Below, in pieces: positions 7,881 to 16,900 of a DNA stretch of 64,000 nucleotides. Under the pieces are notes generated by a model. It had not been told where the DNA came from, did not search any database, and saw nothing but the letters and a program-made list of their open reading frames with translations. Position 1 is the first letter of the stretch, and each line of letters opens with the position of its first letter. The translations under genes were made by a program, and so were the position numbers. The DNA lies in assembly GCF_036067295.1 (NCBI RefSeq), contig NZ_CP107954.1, forward strand, positions 7,812,001 to 7,876,000. Reading direction: 5' to 3'. Origin of the DNA: Kribbella sp. NBC_00382. GTDB taxonomy: Bacteria > Actinomycetota > Actinomycetes > Propionibacteriales > Kribbellaceae.

Positions 7881-10800
7881 ATGAGCGCGACCCGGATCGA
7901 GACGACGGCGTACGGCGCTGCCGCGCTGGCCAAGCTCGGCGAGGTCGTCAGCGCGCTCAAGGCCGGCGACCCGATGAAGCCCGTCACCTTGCTGCTGCCG
8001 AACAACCTGGCCGGCGTCACCGCGCGCCGTTTTCTGGCCCGGACGACGATCGGCGCCTTGTACCTGGCGACGTTGCCACGTCTGGCCGAGCAACTCTCCG
8101 GCGGCGCCCTCGCACCTCGCCGACCTGCCACCCGGCCGATCGTCGCCGCGACCTGGCGGACTGCCTTGTCCAAGGCCCCTGGCGTGTTCGAGGCCGTAGC
8201 CGAGCACCCCTCAACCATCCAAGCGCTTGCTGCAGCCCATCGCGAGCTGCGCGACCTCAGCGCTGGGGCGCTCGACAAGGTGTCAGCTGCTTCGACTCTC
8301 GGAGCGGATCTCGTCCGGTTGCATCGCCATGTGACGGACGAACTGCTGCCCGACTGGTACGACGAGACCGAGCTGCTGCATGCCGCTTCAGCCCGCTGCG
8401 AGCCTGGTGTGGTGGCCGAGCTTGGCGCATTGGTTCTGTACCTCCCACAAGAACTCACGCAAGCCGAGGCCGGCTTCGTCTCGGCGCTGGGTGACGCAGC
8501 CGCCGACCTGACGGTGATCGTCGGGCTGACCGATGTCCGCCGCGCCGACCGTGCTGTCCGGCGGTCGCTGGAGCGGATCGGGATCGACCTGCCGACGTCG
8601 ATCTCCAAGAACTACCCGGTCGCGACCGAGGTGCTCAACGCGTCCGACGCCGATGACGAGGTCCGCTGCGTCGTCCGGGACGTCGTCGCGTCCCTGAAAC
8701 AAACGCCCGCTCATCGCATCGCCATTCTGTACTCCGCCGCGACGCCGTACGCGCGACTGCTGCACGAGCACCTTGCGGCCGCGAAGATCGAGGTCAACGG
8801 GCCTGGGACCCGGCCAGTTCATGAGAGGGCGATTGCTCGGACGCTGCTCGAAGTACTGGCTCTGGTGGATCACGATCTGCCGCGTGCCGATCTGTTTCGC
8901 GCGCTGGCGAATGCGCCGACGCGTGACTTCACCGGTGAGCGGATTCCCGTGCCGCAATGGGAGCGGCTGTCGCGGGTCGCCGGCGTGGTGCGTGGTGAGG
9001 ATTGGGACGAGCGGCTCAGACGCTATGTGGAGTCGGAGCGTCGGACGGCTGAGCAGGAGCAGGCGTCGGACGACCCGATCGCGGGGGTGATCCGGCGCGC
9101 GCAGTACAACGCGGGCAATGGGCAGAAGCTGCATGAGTTCGCTGTCGAGCTGCGTCGGCGGCTCTTCGGGGCCTCGGGGTTGGGGACCTGGTCGGAGCTC
9201 GCCAACTCCGTGCTCGGGCTTTTCCAGGCGCTGCTCGGAGATGCGTCGGCGCTACCCGTCGAGGAGCAGTACGCGGCGGTTGCGGTCGAGGGGTCGCTAC
9301 GCGGGCTCTCAACGCTCGACGAGCTCGGCACGCCTGCCAGTCTGTCGGTGCTGCGGGATGTGCTCGATCTTGAGTTGCAGCAGTCGTTGCCACGCGTCGG
9401 GACGTTCGGCACCGGCGTACTGGTGGCGCCCTTGTCGGCAAGCGTCGGACTGTCGGTGGATGTCGTGTTCGTGGTCGGGCTGTCCGAGGATCTGTATCCC
9501 GGCAAGGTGCATGAGGATGCGCTGCTCCCCCACCGCGTGCGCGAGGCGGCGGCGCCCGAGCTTGCGTCCTTCCGCGATCGGCTGGACGCGAAGCAACGGC
9601 ATCTGCTCGTCGCGTTCTCCTCTGGCGCCTCTCGGGTCGTCGCGTCGTTCCCTCGTGGCGATCTGCGGCGCTCGAGCCGACGGTTGCCGACACGGTGGCT
9701 GCTCGGCACCTTGCGATCGTTGACCGGCGACCACGCGTTGGCCGCGACGGAGTGGGACCAGGCGACGTACGGCGATCAGCTGCTGACGTCGGCGTCGTAC
9801 GCGGGATCGTTGACCACGACAACCTTGCCGGCGACCGAGCAGGACTGGCGGGTGCGCGCGTTGACGGCGGGGCTGACGCTGACCGATGACGTGGTGGATC
9901 GGGCGCGCGTGTTGCTGCGTTCTCGTGGTGGCGACGACTTCACGCGTTTTGACGGGAACCTGTCCGGTGTACCGGGGCTGCCCGACTACGCACTTGAGGA
10001 TCGGATCGCGTCGCCGACGTCGCTGGAGTCATATGCGAGTTGTCCGCACGCGTACTTCGTCGAGCGGTTGCTCAATGTCGAGCCGTTGGAAGCGCCTGAA
10101 GATCTGCTGGTGATCTCGCCTTTGCAGGTGGGCAACCTGATCCACAACAGTCTCGATGCCTTCGTCAACCGGTTGAGCGGTTCGTTGCCGGGCTTCGGAG
10201 AGCCGTGGACGGCGGAGCAGCGGTCGTTGCTGGTGGCGATCGGGGCGGATCTGGCCGACCGGTTCGAGGCCGAGGGGCTGACCGGGCATCCGCGGTTGTG
10301 GCAGCGCGAGCGGTTGCGAATCCTGGGTGACCTGCTGGTGCTGCTCACCGATGACGAGCGGTGGCGTGCTGAGCACGACGCTTCGGTGGTGGCGAGCGAG
10401 CTGCGGTTCGGGTATGACGGCGAGCCGCCGGTTGAGATCCCGGTGCCGTCTGGGCGGGTGCTGTTGCGCGGTTCGGCCGACAAAGTTGACCTGGGCAAGG
10501 ACGGCACGATCTACGTCACGGACGTGAAGACGGGTGGCTTCTCGCGCTACGAAGCGATCGAGTCAGATCCAGTTGCCGCGGGCACGAAACTCCAACTCCC
10601 GGTCTATGCGTATGCGGCTCGCGCCCGGCTGGGTGAGCCGTCGACACCGGTCGAGGCGTCCTACTGGTTCGTCCGCCGCGGCGGTCGTCGCATCCCGGTC
10701 CCGCTGACCGCTGAGGTCGCAGCCCGGTACGTCGATACGCTCGACGTCATCGTGTCGTCGATCGCGGCCGGGTACTTCCCCGCCAAGGCGCCGGAGATTC

Positions 10801-11003
10801 CCGACTTCCTGTGGGTGCAATGCCCCTATTGCAATCCTGATGGGGTCGGGCACAGCGAAGTACGGGCCCGCTGGGAACGCAAACGCCACGACCCGACCCT
10901 CGACCGCCTCGTCCGACTGATCGACCCCACTGCCCTACCACTCGATCCGACTGCCCCGCCCGCTTCGCCTACGCCAGCCGAGGAGGTGCCGACCGATGTC
11001 TGA
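7881..11003 (+). CDS. AddB-like PD-(D/E)xK nuclease subunit (1040 aa)
   Basis: ATG at 7881 follows AGGAAGGGG. The N-terminal part resembles an inactivated helicase of AddB/RecC type: I see no Walker A (the place reads LLLPNNLAGVTARR). The C-terminal 300 residues form a RecB-type nuclease: SPTSLESYASCPHAYF, then SADKVDL, VTDVKTGG (catalytic Asp and Lys) and LQLPVYAYAA. AddB nucleases carry a four-Cys iron-sulphur site; here one Cys is in YASCPH and two in CPYCNPDG, and no fourth is visible. The gene overlaps the helicase gene by 8 bases. The pair should process double-strand DNA ends for recombination or degrade linear DNA. Confidence 0.85.
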   Translation: MSATRIETTAYGAAALAKLGEVVSALKAGDPMKPVTLLLPNNLAGVTARRFLARTTIGALYLATLPRLAEQLSGGALAPRRPATRPIVAATWRTALSKAPGVFEAVAEHPSTIQALAAAHRELRDLSAGALDKVSAASTLGADLVRLHRHVTDELLPDWYDETELLHAASARCEPGVVAELGALVLYLPQELTQAEAGFVSALGDAAADLTVIVGLTDVRRADRAVRRSLERIGIDLPTSISKNYPVATEVLNASDADDEVRCVVRDVVASLKQTPAHRIAILYSAATPYARLLHEHLAAAKIEVNGPGTRPVHERAIARTLLEVLALVDHDLPRADLFRALANAPTRDFTGERIPVPQWERLSRVAGVVRGEDWDERLRRYVESERRTAEQEQASDDPIAGVIRRAQYNAGNGQKLHEFAVELRRRLFGASGLGTWSELANSVLGLFQALLGDASALPVEEQYAAVAVEGSLRGLSTLDELGTPASLSVLRDVLDLELQQSLPRVGTFGTGVLVAPLSASVGLSVDVVFVVGLSEDLYPGKVHEDALLPHRVREAAAPELASFRDRLDAKQRHLLVAFSSGASRVVASFPRGDLRRSSRRLPTRWLLGTLRSLTGDHALAATEWDQATYGDQLLTSASYAGSLTTTTLPATEQDWRVRALTAGLTLTDDVVDRARVLLRSRGGDDFTRFDGNLSGVPGLPDYALEDRIASPTSLESYASCPHAYFVERLLNVEPLEAPEDLLVISPLQVGNLIHNSLDAFVNRLSGSLPGFGEPWTAEQRSLLVAIGADLADRFEAEGLTGHPRLWQRERLRILGDLLVLLTDDERWRAEHDASVVASELRFGYDGEPPVEIPVPSGRVLLRGSADKVDLGKDGTIYVTDVKTGGFSRYEAIESDPVAAGTKLQLPVYAYAARARLGEPSTPVEASYWFVRRGGRRIPVPLTAEVAARYVDTLDVIVSSIAAGYFPAKAPEIPDFLWVQCPYCNPDGVGHSEVRARWERKRHDPTLDRLVRLIDPTALPLDPTAPPASPTPAEEVPTDV

Positions 11004-14000
11004 ACTCCTCGATGCCGACGCCCGCGAACGCATCCGCACCGACACGTCCTCCACCCTCTTCGTGGAGGCCGGTGCGGGTTCGGGCAAGACACATGCGCTG
11101 GTCGAGCGCGTCATCACGCTCGTGCTGCGCGACGGCGTACCGCTGAGCACGATCGCGGCCGTGACGTTCACCGAAAAGGCCGGCGCGGAGCTGCGCGATC
11201 GGTTGCGAGTGGAGTTCGAGAAGGCACGGAAGGGTCCAGACCGAGCCGCAGCTGACGAAGCGCTGGACGATCTGGACTCGGCGTCGATCGGAACGCTGCA
11301 CTCGTTCGCTCAGCAGATCCTGCTCGCGCATCCGATCGAGGCCGGGCTGCCGCCGCTGATCGACGTACTGGACGAGGTCGGCTCATCGGTCGCCTTCGAA
11401 GAGCGTTGGTCCGAGCTGCAGCAGCAGTTGCTGGACGACGACACGATCGCCGAACCACTGCTGCTCGCGATGGCGGTCGGCGTCGAACTGAAGCATCTGC
11501 GATCGCTGGCGCGGCTGTTCGGCAACGACTGGGACCTCATCAGCGACCGCGTTCTGGTCGACCCACCCGAGCTCGTCGCGATGCCCGACCTGAGCGGGCT
11601 GATCGCCGCGGCCGGCAAGATCGGCTCGACGATGCCGGGCTGCCTCGACACCGATGACCGAATGCTGGCGAAGGTCCGGCAGATCCACAACCTCGGCCTG
11701 ACGCTCGAAGCAGCGACGGATCAGGAGACCCAACTCGCGCACCTGCAAGCCCTGCGCAGCCTGAAGGTCGGCCGGATCGGCCGCAAAGAGAACTGGCCCG
11801 ACATCGCCAAACTCCGCGCCGACTGCTCCGAGGTCGTAGACGTCGCCGGATCCCTCGTCGAACTACTCCTAGATGCTTGCCTACGGCACCTTTCCCACTG
11901 GCTCGCGATCCGCGTCCTGGAGTCCGCCGAACTGCGCCGTGCCGAGGGCCGCCTGGAGTTCCACGACCTCCTAGTACTGGCTCGCGACCTGCTACGCCGC
12001 GAGCCCGCCGTGCGTTCAGCCCTGCAGGAGCGCTACCGCCACCTACTGCTCGACGAATTCCAGGACACCGACCCGATCCAGATCGAACTAGCGGTCCGCA
12101 TCGCCGGCGGCGCGGACGCAGACGCCCCCGACTGGCGCGACGTAGAAATCCCCGACGGCAGCCTCTTCGTAGTAGGCGACCCAAAACAGTCGATCTACCG
12201 CTTCCGCCGAGCCAACATCGCCACCTACCTCACGGCCCAGGACCTCCTCGGCGACACCGTCACCCTCACCACCAACTTCCGCACCGTCCCCGGCGTCCTC
12301 GACTGGATCAACACGGTCTTCACCACCCTCATCACCCCCGAACCAGCAGCCCAGCCCACGTACCACGCCTTGGCTCCCCACCGCCCTCCCGCAAGCGTCA
12401 CCCCCACCCTCACCACCGTCACTGACGAGCCGCCATCGACGCCAGCTTCACCCGACCTCAACACCTCACCGGCTCCGGTCCCCAATCCCAGCTCGGCTGC
12501 CCCGGTCCCCGACCACGCCTCTCCAGTCAGCGGCGACCAACTCTCCTTCCTCGACTTCACCGACGAGCCCAACGCGAGCGACTCCGGTGACATCTCCGAC
12601 GAGCCCGGCCCGAGCGGCTTCGCCGTCAACGCCGATGCCGCAGGCGAGGCGAGCGCGGACGAGCCTGCGGAGACGGCACATCTCGCCAGCGTCACCCCAC
12701 TCCGCCGCCACCTCTCCGCGGTGCCCACTCCGTCTGACGCGACCAACGAGACCCTCACCCCACTCACCAGCGACCTCAGTACCAATCAATCCAGCACCGG
12801 CCCAGCAGTAACAATCCTCGGAGCCGAGCCCCACGACGACCTCCCCCGCGCCCAAGCCTCCGTCCTCCGCGAACTAGAGGCAGCCGACGTAGCCGCCGTC
12901 ATCGACCACGCCATCAACAACGCCTGGCAGGTCTACGACGAAAAAACCGAATCCTGGCGACCAGCCGGCGCCGGCGACATCGCAGTACTGGTTCCAGCCC
13001 GTACCTCCCTGCCGTTCCTCGAGGAAGCCCTCGACCGCGCCGACATCCCGTACCGCGCCGAGGCCAGCTCACTCGTCTACCAAACCTCCGAGGTCCGCGA
13101 CCTCCTAGCCTGCGCTCGCGCCCTAGGCGACCCCAGCGACCAACTCGCCCTGGTCACCGCCCTTCGCTCACCCCTGTTCGGCTGCGGCGACGACGACCTC
13201 TTCACCTGGAAGCGATCCGGCGGCTCCTTCAACCTCACCGCCCCGGTCCCCGACGCCCTCCTCACCCACCCAGTCGGCGAGGCGATGGAGTGGCTCCGCC
13301 GCACGTACTACGCCTCCCGCTGGCTGACCCCGAGCGAAGTACTCGCCAAGATCGTCTCCGACCGCCGCATGCTCGAGGTCGCCGCCACCGGCCCACGCGC
13401 CCGCGACGCCTGGCGCCGGGTCCGCTTCGTCGTCGACCAGGCCCGTGCCTGGTCGGAGGTCGAGCACGGCGGCCTGCGTTCGTACCTCGCCTGGGCCGCG
13501 CACCAAGGCGAAGAGGCATCGCGAGTCGCCGAGGCGATCCTGCCCGAGACCGACGCCGACGCGGTCCGGGTGATGACGATCCACGCCGCGAAGGGCCTGG
13601 AGTTCCCGATCGTCATCCTCTCCGGCATGACCGCGGCACCGAACCGTCAACGCGGCGTACAGGTCCTCTGGCCCACCGACGGCGGGTACGCCGTGAAGCT
13701 CAAGTCCTCCGTCCAGACCGAAGACTTCGACCTGGTCCAACCGGTCGACGAGCAGATGGACGACTTCGAACGCCGCCGCCTGCTGTACGTCGCCGCGACG
13801 CGCGCCCGCGACCACCTCGTCATCTCACTCCACCGGTCGGGCAGCCGCCGCCACTCCAGCAACGCCGAACTCTTCGCCTCGGCCGACGCCGCCACCGCAG
13901 CCACCCCGACCCTCTTCACCGGCCCCGCGGTCACAGCGCCTGCCAACTCGGCCGACCACGCGGAGCAGGTACGCCCGCCGGTCAACCGCCAGGAGTGGGA

Positions 14001-14613
14001 AGCGCGCATCGCGGACGCCCGCCAAGCCAGCCGCAAACGCTCCGCCCAAAGCGCCTCCGGCCTCGAAGGCACCGGACCGGACGTTGCACTCCAGGGCGCA
14101 GACCCCGGCGCCGCCAAGGCAGCCCGCGACGTCGAACTCCCGTCCTGGTCCAAGGGCCGCTACGGCACGGCCATCGGCCGCGCGGTACACGGCGTACTCC
14201 AAGTCGTCGACCTAGCCACCGGCGCCGGCCTGGACGCCGCCGTCTCCGCACAATGCCTGGCCGAAGGCGTAGTCGAGTACGCCGACGTCGTCACCGCCCT
14301 AGTCCGCTCGGCGCTCGCCTCGGACGTCGTCCAACGAGCAGCCGCCCGCGAACACTGGCGCGAGTCCTACGTCGGCACCCTCCAACCAGACGGCACCGTC
14401 CTGGAAGGTTTCGTCGACCTCATCTACCGCGAGGACGACGACACCCTGATCATCGTCGACTACAAAACCGACGCCATTCCCGCCGAGGCCCTGGACGCCC
14501 GCATCGCCCACTACGCCCCCCAACTCCACACCTACACCGACCTCCTCCCCAACACCGGCCGCCCAGTCCTCCTCTTCCTGGCCCCCACCACAGCCCACGC
14601 CCACCAGCTCTAA
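10996..14613 (+). CDS. UvrD/AddA-like helicase-nuclease subunit (1205 aa)
   Basis: Superfamily 1A helicase: Walker A VEAGAGSGKTHAL at residues 23-35, VTFTEKAGAELRDR motif Ia, LLLDEFQDTD motif II near 350, GDPKQSIYRFR motif III, and VRVMTIHAAKGLEFP and LLYVAATRARDHL for motifs V and VI. The C-terminus has a RecB-type nuclease (GFVDLIY, IIVDYKTD). Between motif IV and the second helicase lobe (about residues 458-611) there is a Pro/Ser/Thr/Asp-rich, low-complexity insertion not usual in AddA. The gene starts inside the end of the AddB-like gene, so expression is coupled. Role: end processing in recombinational repair. Confidence 0.9.
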   Translation: MSELLDADARERIRTDTSSTLFVEAGAGSGKTHALVERVITLVLRDGVPLSTIAAVTFTEKAGAELRDRLRVEFEKARKGPDRAAADEALDDLDSASIGTLHSFAQQILLAHPIEAGLPPLIDVLDEVGSSVAFEERWSELQQQLLDDDTIAEPLLLAMAVGVELKHLRSLARLFGNDWDLISDRVLVDPPELVAMPDLSGLIAAAGKIGSTMPGCLDTDDRMLAKVRQIHNLGLTLEAATDQETQLAHLQALRSLKVGRIGRKENWPDIAKLRADCSEVVDVAGSLVELLLDACLRHLSHWLAIRVLESAELRRAEGRLEFHDLLVLARDLLRREPAVRSALQERYRHLLLDEFQDTDPIQIELAVRIAGGADADAPDWRDVEIPDGSLFVVGDPKQSIYRFRRANIATYLTAQDLLGDTVTLTTNFRTVPGVLDWINTVFTTLITPEPAAQPTYHALAPHRPPASVTPTLTTVTDEPPSTPASPDLNTSPAPVPNPSSAAPVPDHASPVSGDQLSFLDFTDEPNASDSGDISDEPGPSGFAVNADAAGEASADEPAETAHLASVTPLRRHLSAVPTPSDATNETLTPLTSDLSTNQSSTGPAVTILGAEPHDDLPRAQASVLRELEAADVAAVIDHAINNAWQVYDEKTESWRPAGAGDIAVLVPARTSLPFLEEALDRADIPYRAEASSLVYQTSEVRDLLACARALGDPSDQLALVTALRSPLFGCGDDDLFTWKRSGGSFNLTAPVPDALLTHPVGEAMEWLRRTYYASRWLTPSEVLAKIVSDRRMLEVAATGPRARDAWRRVRFVVDQARAWSEVEHGGLRSYLAWAAHQGEEASRVAEAILPETDADAVRVMTIHAAKGLEFPIVILSGMTAAPNRQRGVQVLWPTDGGYAVKLKSSVQTEDFDLVQPVDEQMDDFERRRLLYVAATRARDHLVISLHRSGSRRHSSNAELFASADAATAATPTLFTGPAVTAPANSADHAEQVRPPVNRQEWEARIADARQASRKRSAQSASGLEGTGPDVALQGADPGAAKAARDVELPSWSKGRYGTAIGRAVHGVLQVVDLATGAGLDAAVSAQCLAEGVVEYADVVTALVRSALASDVVQRAAAREHWRESYVGTLQPDGTVLEGFVDLIYREDDDTLIIVDYKTDAIPAEALDARIAHYAPQLHTYTDLLPNTGRPVLLFLAPTTAHAHQL

Positions 14614-14785
14614 ACCCAGTTGCCCACGGCATCCGCGGACCGCCATCATCGGCCTATGACCACGACGAAAGCCCTTCTGCTCTTGACCTACACCGACCTT
14701 TCGGTGCGGGCCCAGCAGCAGACCGGCCGAGCGCGGAGGCCAATCACCTCGCAGTCGTGACCGCCTGGTTCGCAGGGCCGCGGTC

Positions 14786-15418
14786 GTGACCGCCGCCCTG
14801 GTCGCGGGGCTGCTGGCCGGCTATGGCATCGCCATGCCAGTCGGTGCCATCGCGACGTACCTCGTGGCCCTCACCGCCCGTACGTCCCTGAAGCTCGGCG
14901 CATCCGCCGCTCTCGGCGTAGCAACAGCCGACGGCCTCTACGCCCTCATCGCCACCCTCGGCGGCTCAGCCCTGACCCCACTCATCGACCCGATCACGGT
15001 CCCCCTGAAGTGGGCCTCAGTCCTGGTCCTACTAGCCCTAGCAACGCGCGGTGCCACCAAAGCCATCACCCAACACCGCCGCAGCCAATCCTCGGCGACC
15101 TCCGCCACCACACCACCCAGCCCACCCCGCGCGTACTTCGCCCTACTCGCCATGACGATGCTCAACCCCACCACGATCATCTACTTCACCGCCTTGGTCC
15201 TAGCCAGCCAAGACGCCACAACCCCAACCCACCTTGAACAATCAGCCTTCGTCCTAGCCGCCTTCGCAGCCTCCACCTCCTGGCAACTAGCCCTAGCCAC
15301 CAGCGGCGCCCTCCTAGGCCGCCTCCTAACCACCCCCACCGCCCGCCTACTAACCGCCCTACTCTCCAGCACCCTAATCACAGCCCTAGCCCTACACCTA
15401 CTACTAACCACCCTCTAG
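14786..15418 (+). CDS. LysE-type exporter (210 aa)
   Basis: Integral membrane protein with about six hydrophobic segments. The start MTAALVAGLLAGYGIAMPVGA and the central FALLAMTMLNPTTIIYF stretch match the LysE/RhtB amino-acid exporter superfamily, where a conserved Asn-Pro occurs in the fourth helix. A Ser/Thr/Pro-rich loop (about 100-112) separates the two halves. The start is GTG 14786. Leu CTA codons are unusually frequent in the last 300 bases compared with neighbours. The exported substrate is unknown. Confidence 0.8.
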   Translation: MTAALVAGLLAGYGIAMPVGAIATYLVALTARTSLKLGASAALGVATADGLYALIATLGGSALTPLIDPITVPLKWASVLVLLALATRGATKAITQHRRSQSSATSATTPPSPPRAYFALLAMTMLNPTTIIYFTALVLASQDATTPTHLEQSAFVLAAFAASTSWQLALATSGALLGRLLTTPTARLLTALLSSTLITALALHLLLTTL

Positions 15419-15433
15419 CCCAGAACGACCACC

Positions 15434-15823
15434 TCACCTCCCCCGCTGCCCCTTCCACCAAGCGGTATCCGTCTCCGCATCCTCCAACCGCCCCATCGCA
15501 GCCAGCACATGCTCAACAAACACCCGCGGCAACCGAACCTCATGCTCAACCAGGTAATGAGCCAGCCCGTCAGGCCAGTACCAAACCCCGTCCGTCAACT
15601 CGAGCGCCCCGTTCTCCACCCCACAGAACCGACACCGAGAAATCCCCCCAAACCCCCTGAACACAAACCCCTGCCCCAAATAATCGACAACGTCCCGCCG
15701 CTCCTCCCGATCCCACTCCCCATCCACAAAACCCCGAACGTCCGGCCACCCACCCCCAGCCATCGGCCCATCCCAATACCCGACCAGCCGCAGCCGTACC
15801 GCCCCACTACCGCCATTCGTCAC
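15434..15823 (-). CDS. Conserved hypothetical protein with zinc-like Cys pair (129 aa)
   Basis: Start GTG 15823 is preferred over TTG 15850 because GGGAGG lies 6 bases upstream. The protein has a YWDGP stretch near the start, a CRFCG pair near the middle and a C-terminal VRLPRVFVEHVLAAMG helix. The two Cys could bind a metal with other side chains, but no family is recognised. Its stop faces the exporter stop at 16 bases distance. Confidence 0.65.
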   Translation of the reverse strand: MTNGGSGAVRLRLVGYWDGPMAGGGWPDVRGFVDGEWDREERRDVVDYLGQGFVFRGFGGISRCRFCGVENGALELTDGVWYWPDGLAHYLVEHEVRLPRVFVEHVLAAMGRLEDAETDTAWWKGQRGR

Positions 15824-15853
15824 AACAGACCTCCCAGCCCGAGCCACCAAGAG

Positions 15854-16051
15854 TCATCGATTGGCGCACGGCCAGATGCTCACCTGCCATCTGCGGACGT
15901 CTGTCAGCTTGATGACGCAGATGCTCAGGGACGGTGAGAACGTTCGGGCCCGGAAGGTGAAGGTCTGGCCGGTGCCGGCATGGCCGAAGCCGCCGTCGTT
16001 CGCGATCTGCGGACACTTCGTCAGCAGCGGGAGGCGACGGGTGCGGGACAT
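15854..16051 (-). CDS. Small hypothetical protein (65 aa)
   Basis: The frame starts at ATG 16051 preceded by GGAGGCGAAC, an excellent ribosome site, and has strongly GC-rich third positions throughout. It carries three Cys (residues about 13, 44, 61) and two Trp near the end. The opposite strand has a similar-length open frame (15861-16070) but no ribosome site. No family is recognised; whether it is made is uncertain. Confidence 0.5.
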   Translation of the reverse strand: MSRTRRLPLLTKCPQIANDGGFGHAGTGQTFTFRARTFSPSLSICVIKLTDVRRWQVSIWPCANR

Positions 16052-16273
16052 GTTCGCCTCCGGGTGGTGATGGTTGGTGACTGAGAGTTTATGGGGCTCC
16101 GGGGGTGTTGTGGGGTGGGTGGTTACGGGGTGTGGATAAGTGGGATCTCACCCTGTGTGGTGGTGGGGGTGGGCGTTCCCCTACGATTCACCGCATCCGT
16201 GTAGTTCGGATTCGCGAATCGGAATGCCCAATCCGGCTGGCGGGTCTGCCACGAAGAGTGTGAGGGTGTGGCC

Positions 16274-16900
16274 ATGAACATCGGTAGTCGGAAGATCGTC
16301 GTGGACGAGGCAATCGCACAGCTGCGGCTGTACGCCGAGACGAACGGCGCGGTGCTCAAGTACTACGACGGTCTTCCCGGGATGACGAACGTCGGTGGGT
16401 CCGACCCTGACCGGGTCACGCTCGAGGACCTGGCGCGGACGATGCTGATCGGGTCCGACCTGCGCCCGCTGGACATCGTCTGGCTGCTCGAGGTGGACGC
16501 GGACAAGGAGTTCGCCGCCGTACCGGTCGACGCGCGTCTCGAGGACGCCGCGCCCGGTACTCCGCTCTTCGAGGCCGCGACCGAGCTCGACGAGAAGTTC
16601 AGCGGCCACCGTGGTTTCGGGCACGCCAAGAAGGCCAAGCTGCTGCACCTCAAGCGGCCGTATCTCTTCCCGACCAGCGACAGCTTCATCCGGATGACCT
16701 ACAGCGAGGCGTCGGCCGGCCCTGACTTCCTGGCCGCCGTGCACCGCGATCTGGTCAACCCGGCCAACGTCCGCGACTTCAAGCTGCTCCAGGTCCGCCT
16801 GATCGCCGAGCCGCCGACCTCTGCCGCCCGCGTGCTGGCGGAGGCCCCCACGCTCCGCCTGCTCGACATCCTCGCCTCGCTGCTGGGCGAGGCCAAGTAG
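16274..16900 (+). CDS. Conserved hypothetical protein, possibly DUF6308 family (208 aa)
   Basis: Soluble protein beginning MNIGSRKIVVDEAIAQL; ATG 16274 is chosen over GTG 16268 on spacing from GAGGG. Features include a YYDGLPG motif early and a GHAKKAKLLHLKRP(Y)LFP segment with a helix-hairpin-like look, then SDSFIRM. This layout resembles streptomycete DUF6308 proteins, which I recall only loosely. Its stop codon abuts the convergent stop of the hemerythrin fusion gene. Function unknown. Confidence 0.7.
   Translation: MNIGSRKIVVDEAIAQLRLYAETNGAVLKYYDGLPGMTNVGGSDPDRVTLEDLARTMLIGSDLRPLDIVWLLEVDADKEFAAVPVDARLEDAAPGTPLFEAATELDEKFSGHRGFGHAKKAKLLHLKRPYLFPTSDSFIRMTYSEASAGPDFLAAVHRDLVNPANVRDFKLLQVRLIAEPPTSAARVLAEAPTLRLLDILASLLGEAK

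Noticed and set aside
12532..12560. QLSFLDF as a beta-clamp-binding motif in the AddA insertion
   Set aside because: The order of Leu and Phe does not fit the clamp consensus QL(S/D)LF, so it is weak.
14656..14760. 34-codon ORF MTTTKALLLLTYTDLSV before the LysE-type gene
   Set aside because: No ribosome site and no leader-like stem; a short similar stretch around the two GTGACCGCC sequences is probably chance.
13290..14789. 499-residue plus-strand frame
   Set aside because: It is an Arg/Pro-rich shadow within the AddA-like gene, with no motif.
15861..16070. Plus-strand 69-codon frame
   Set aside because: The minus-strand frame 15854-16051 has a far better ribosome site and third-base pattern.
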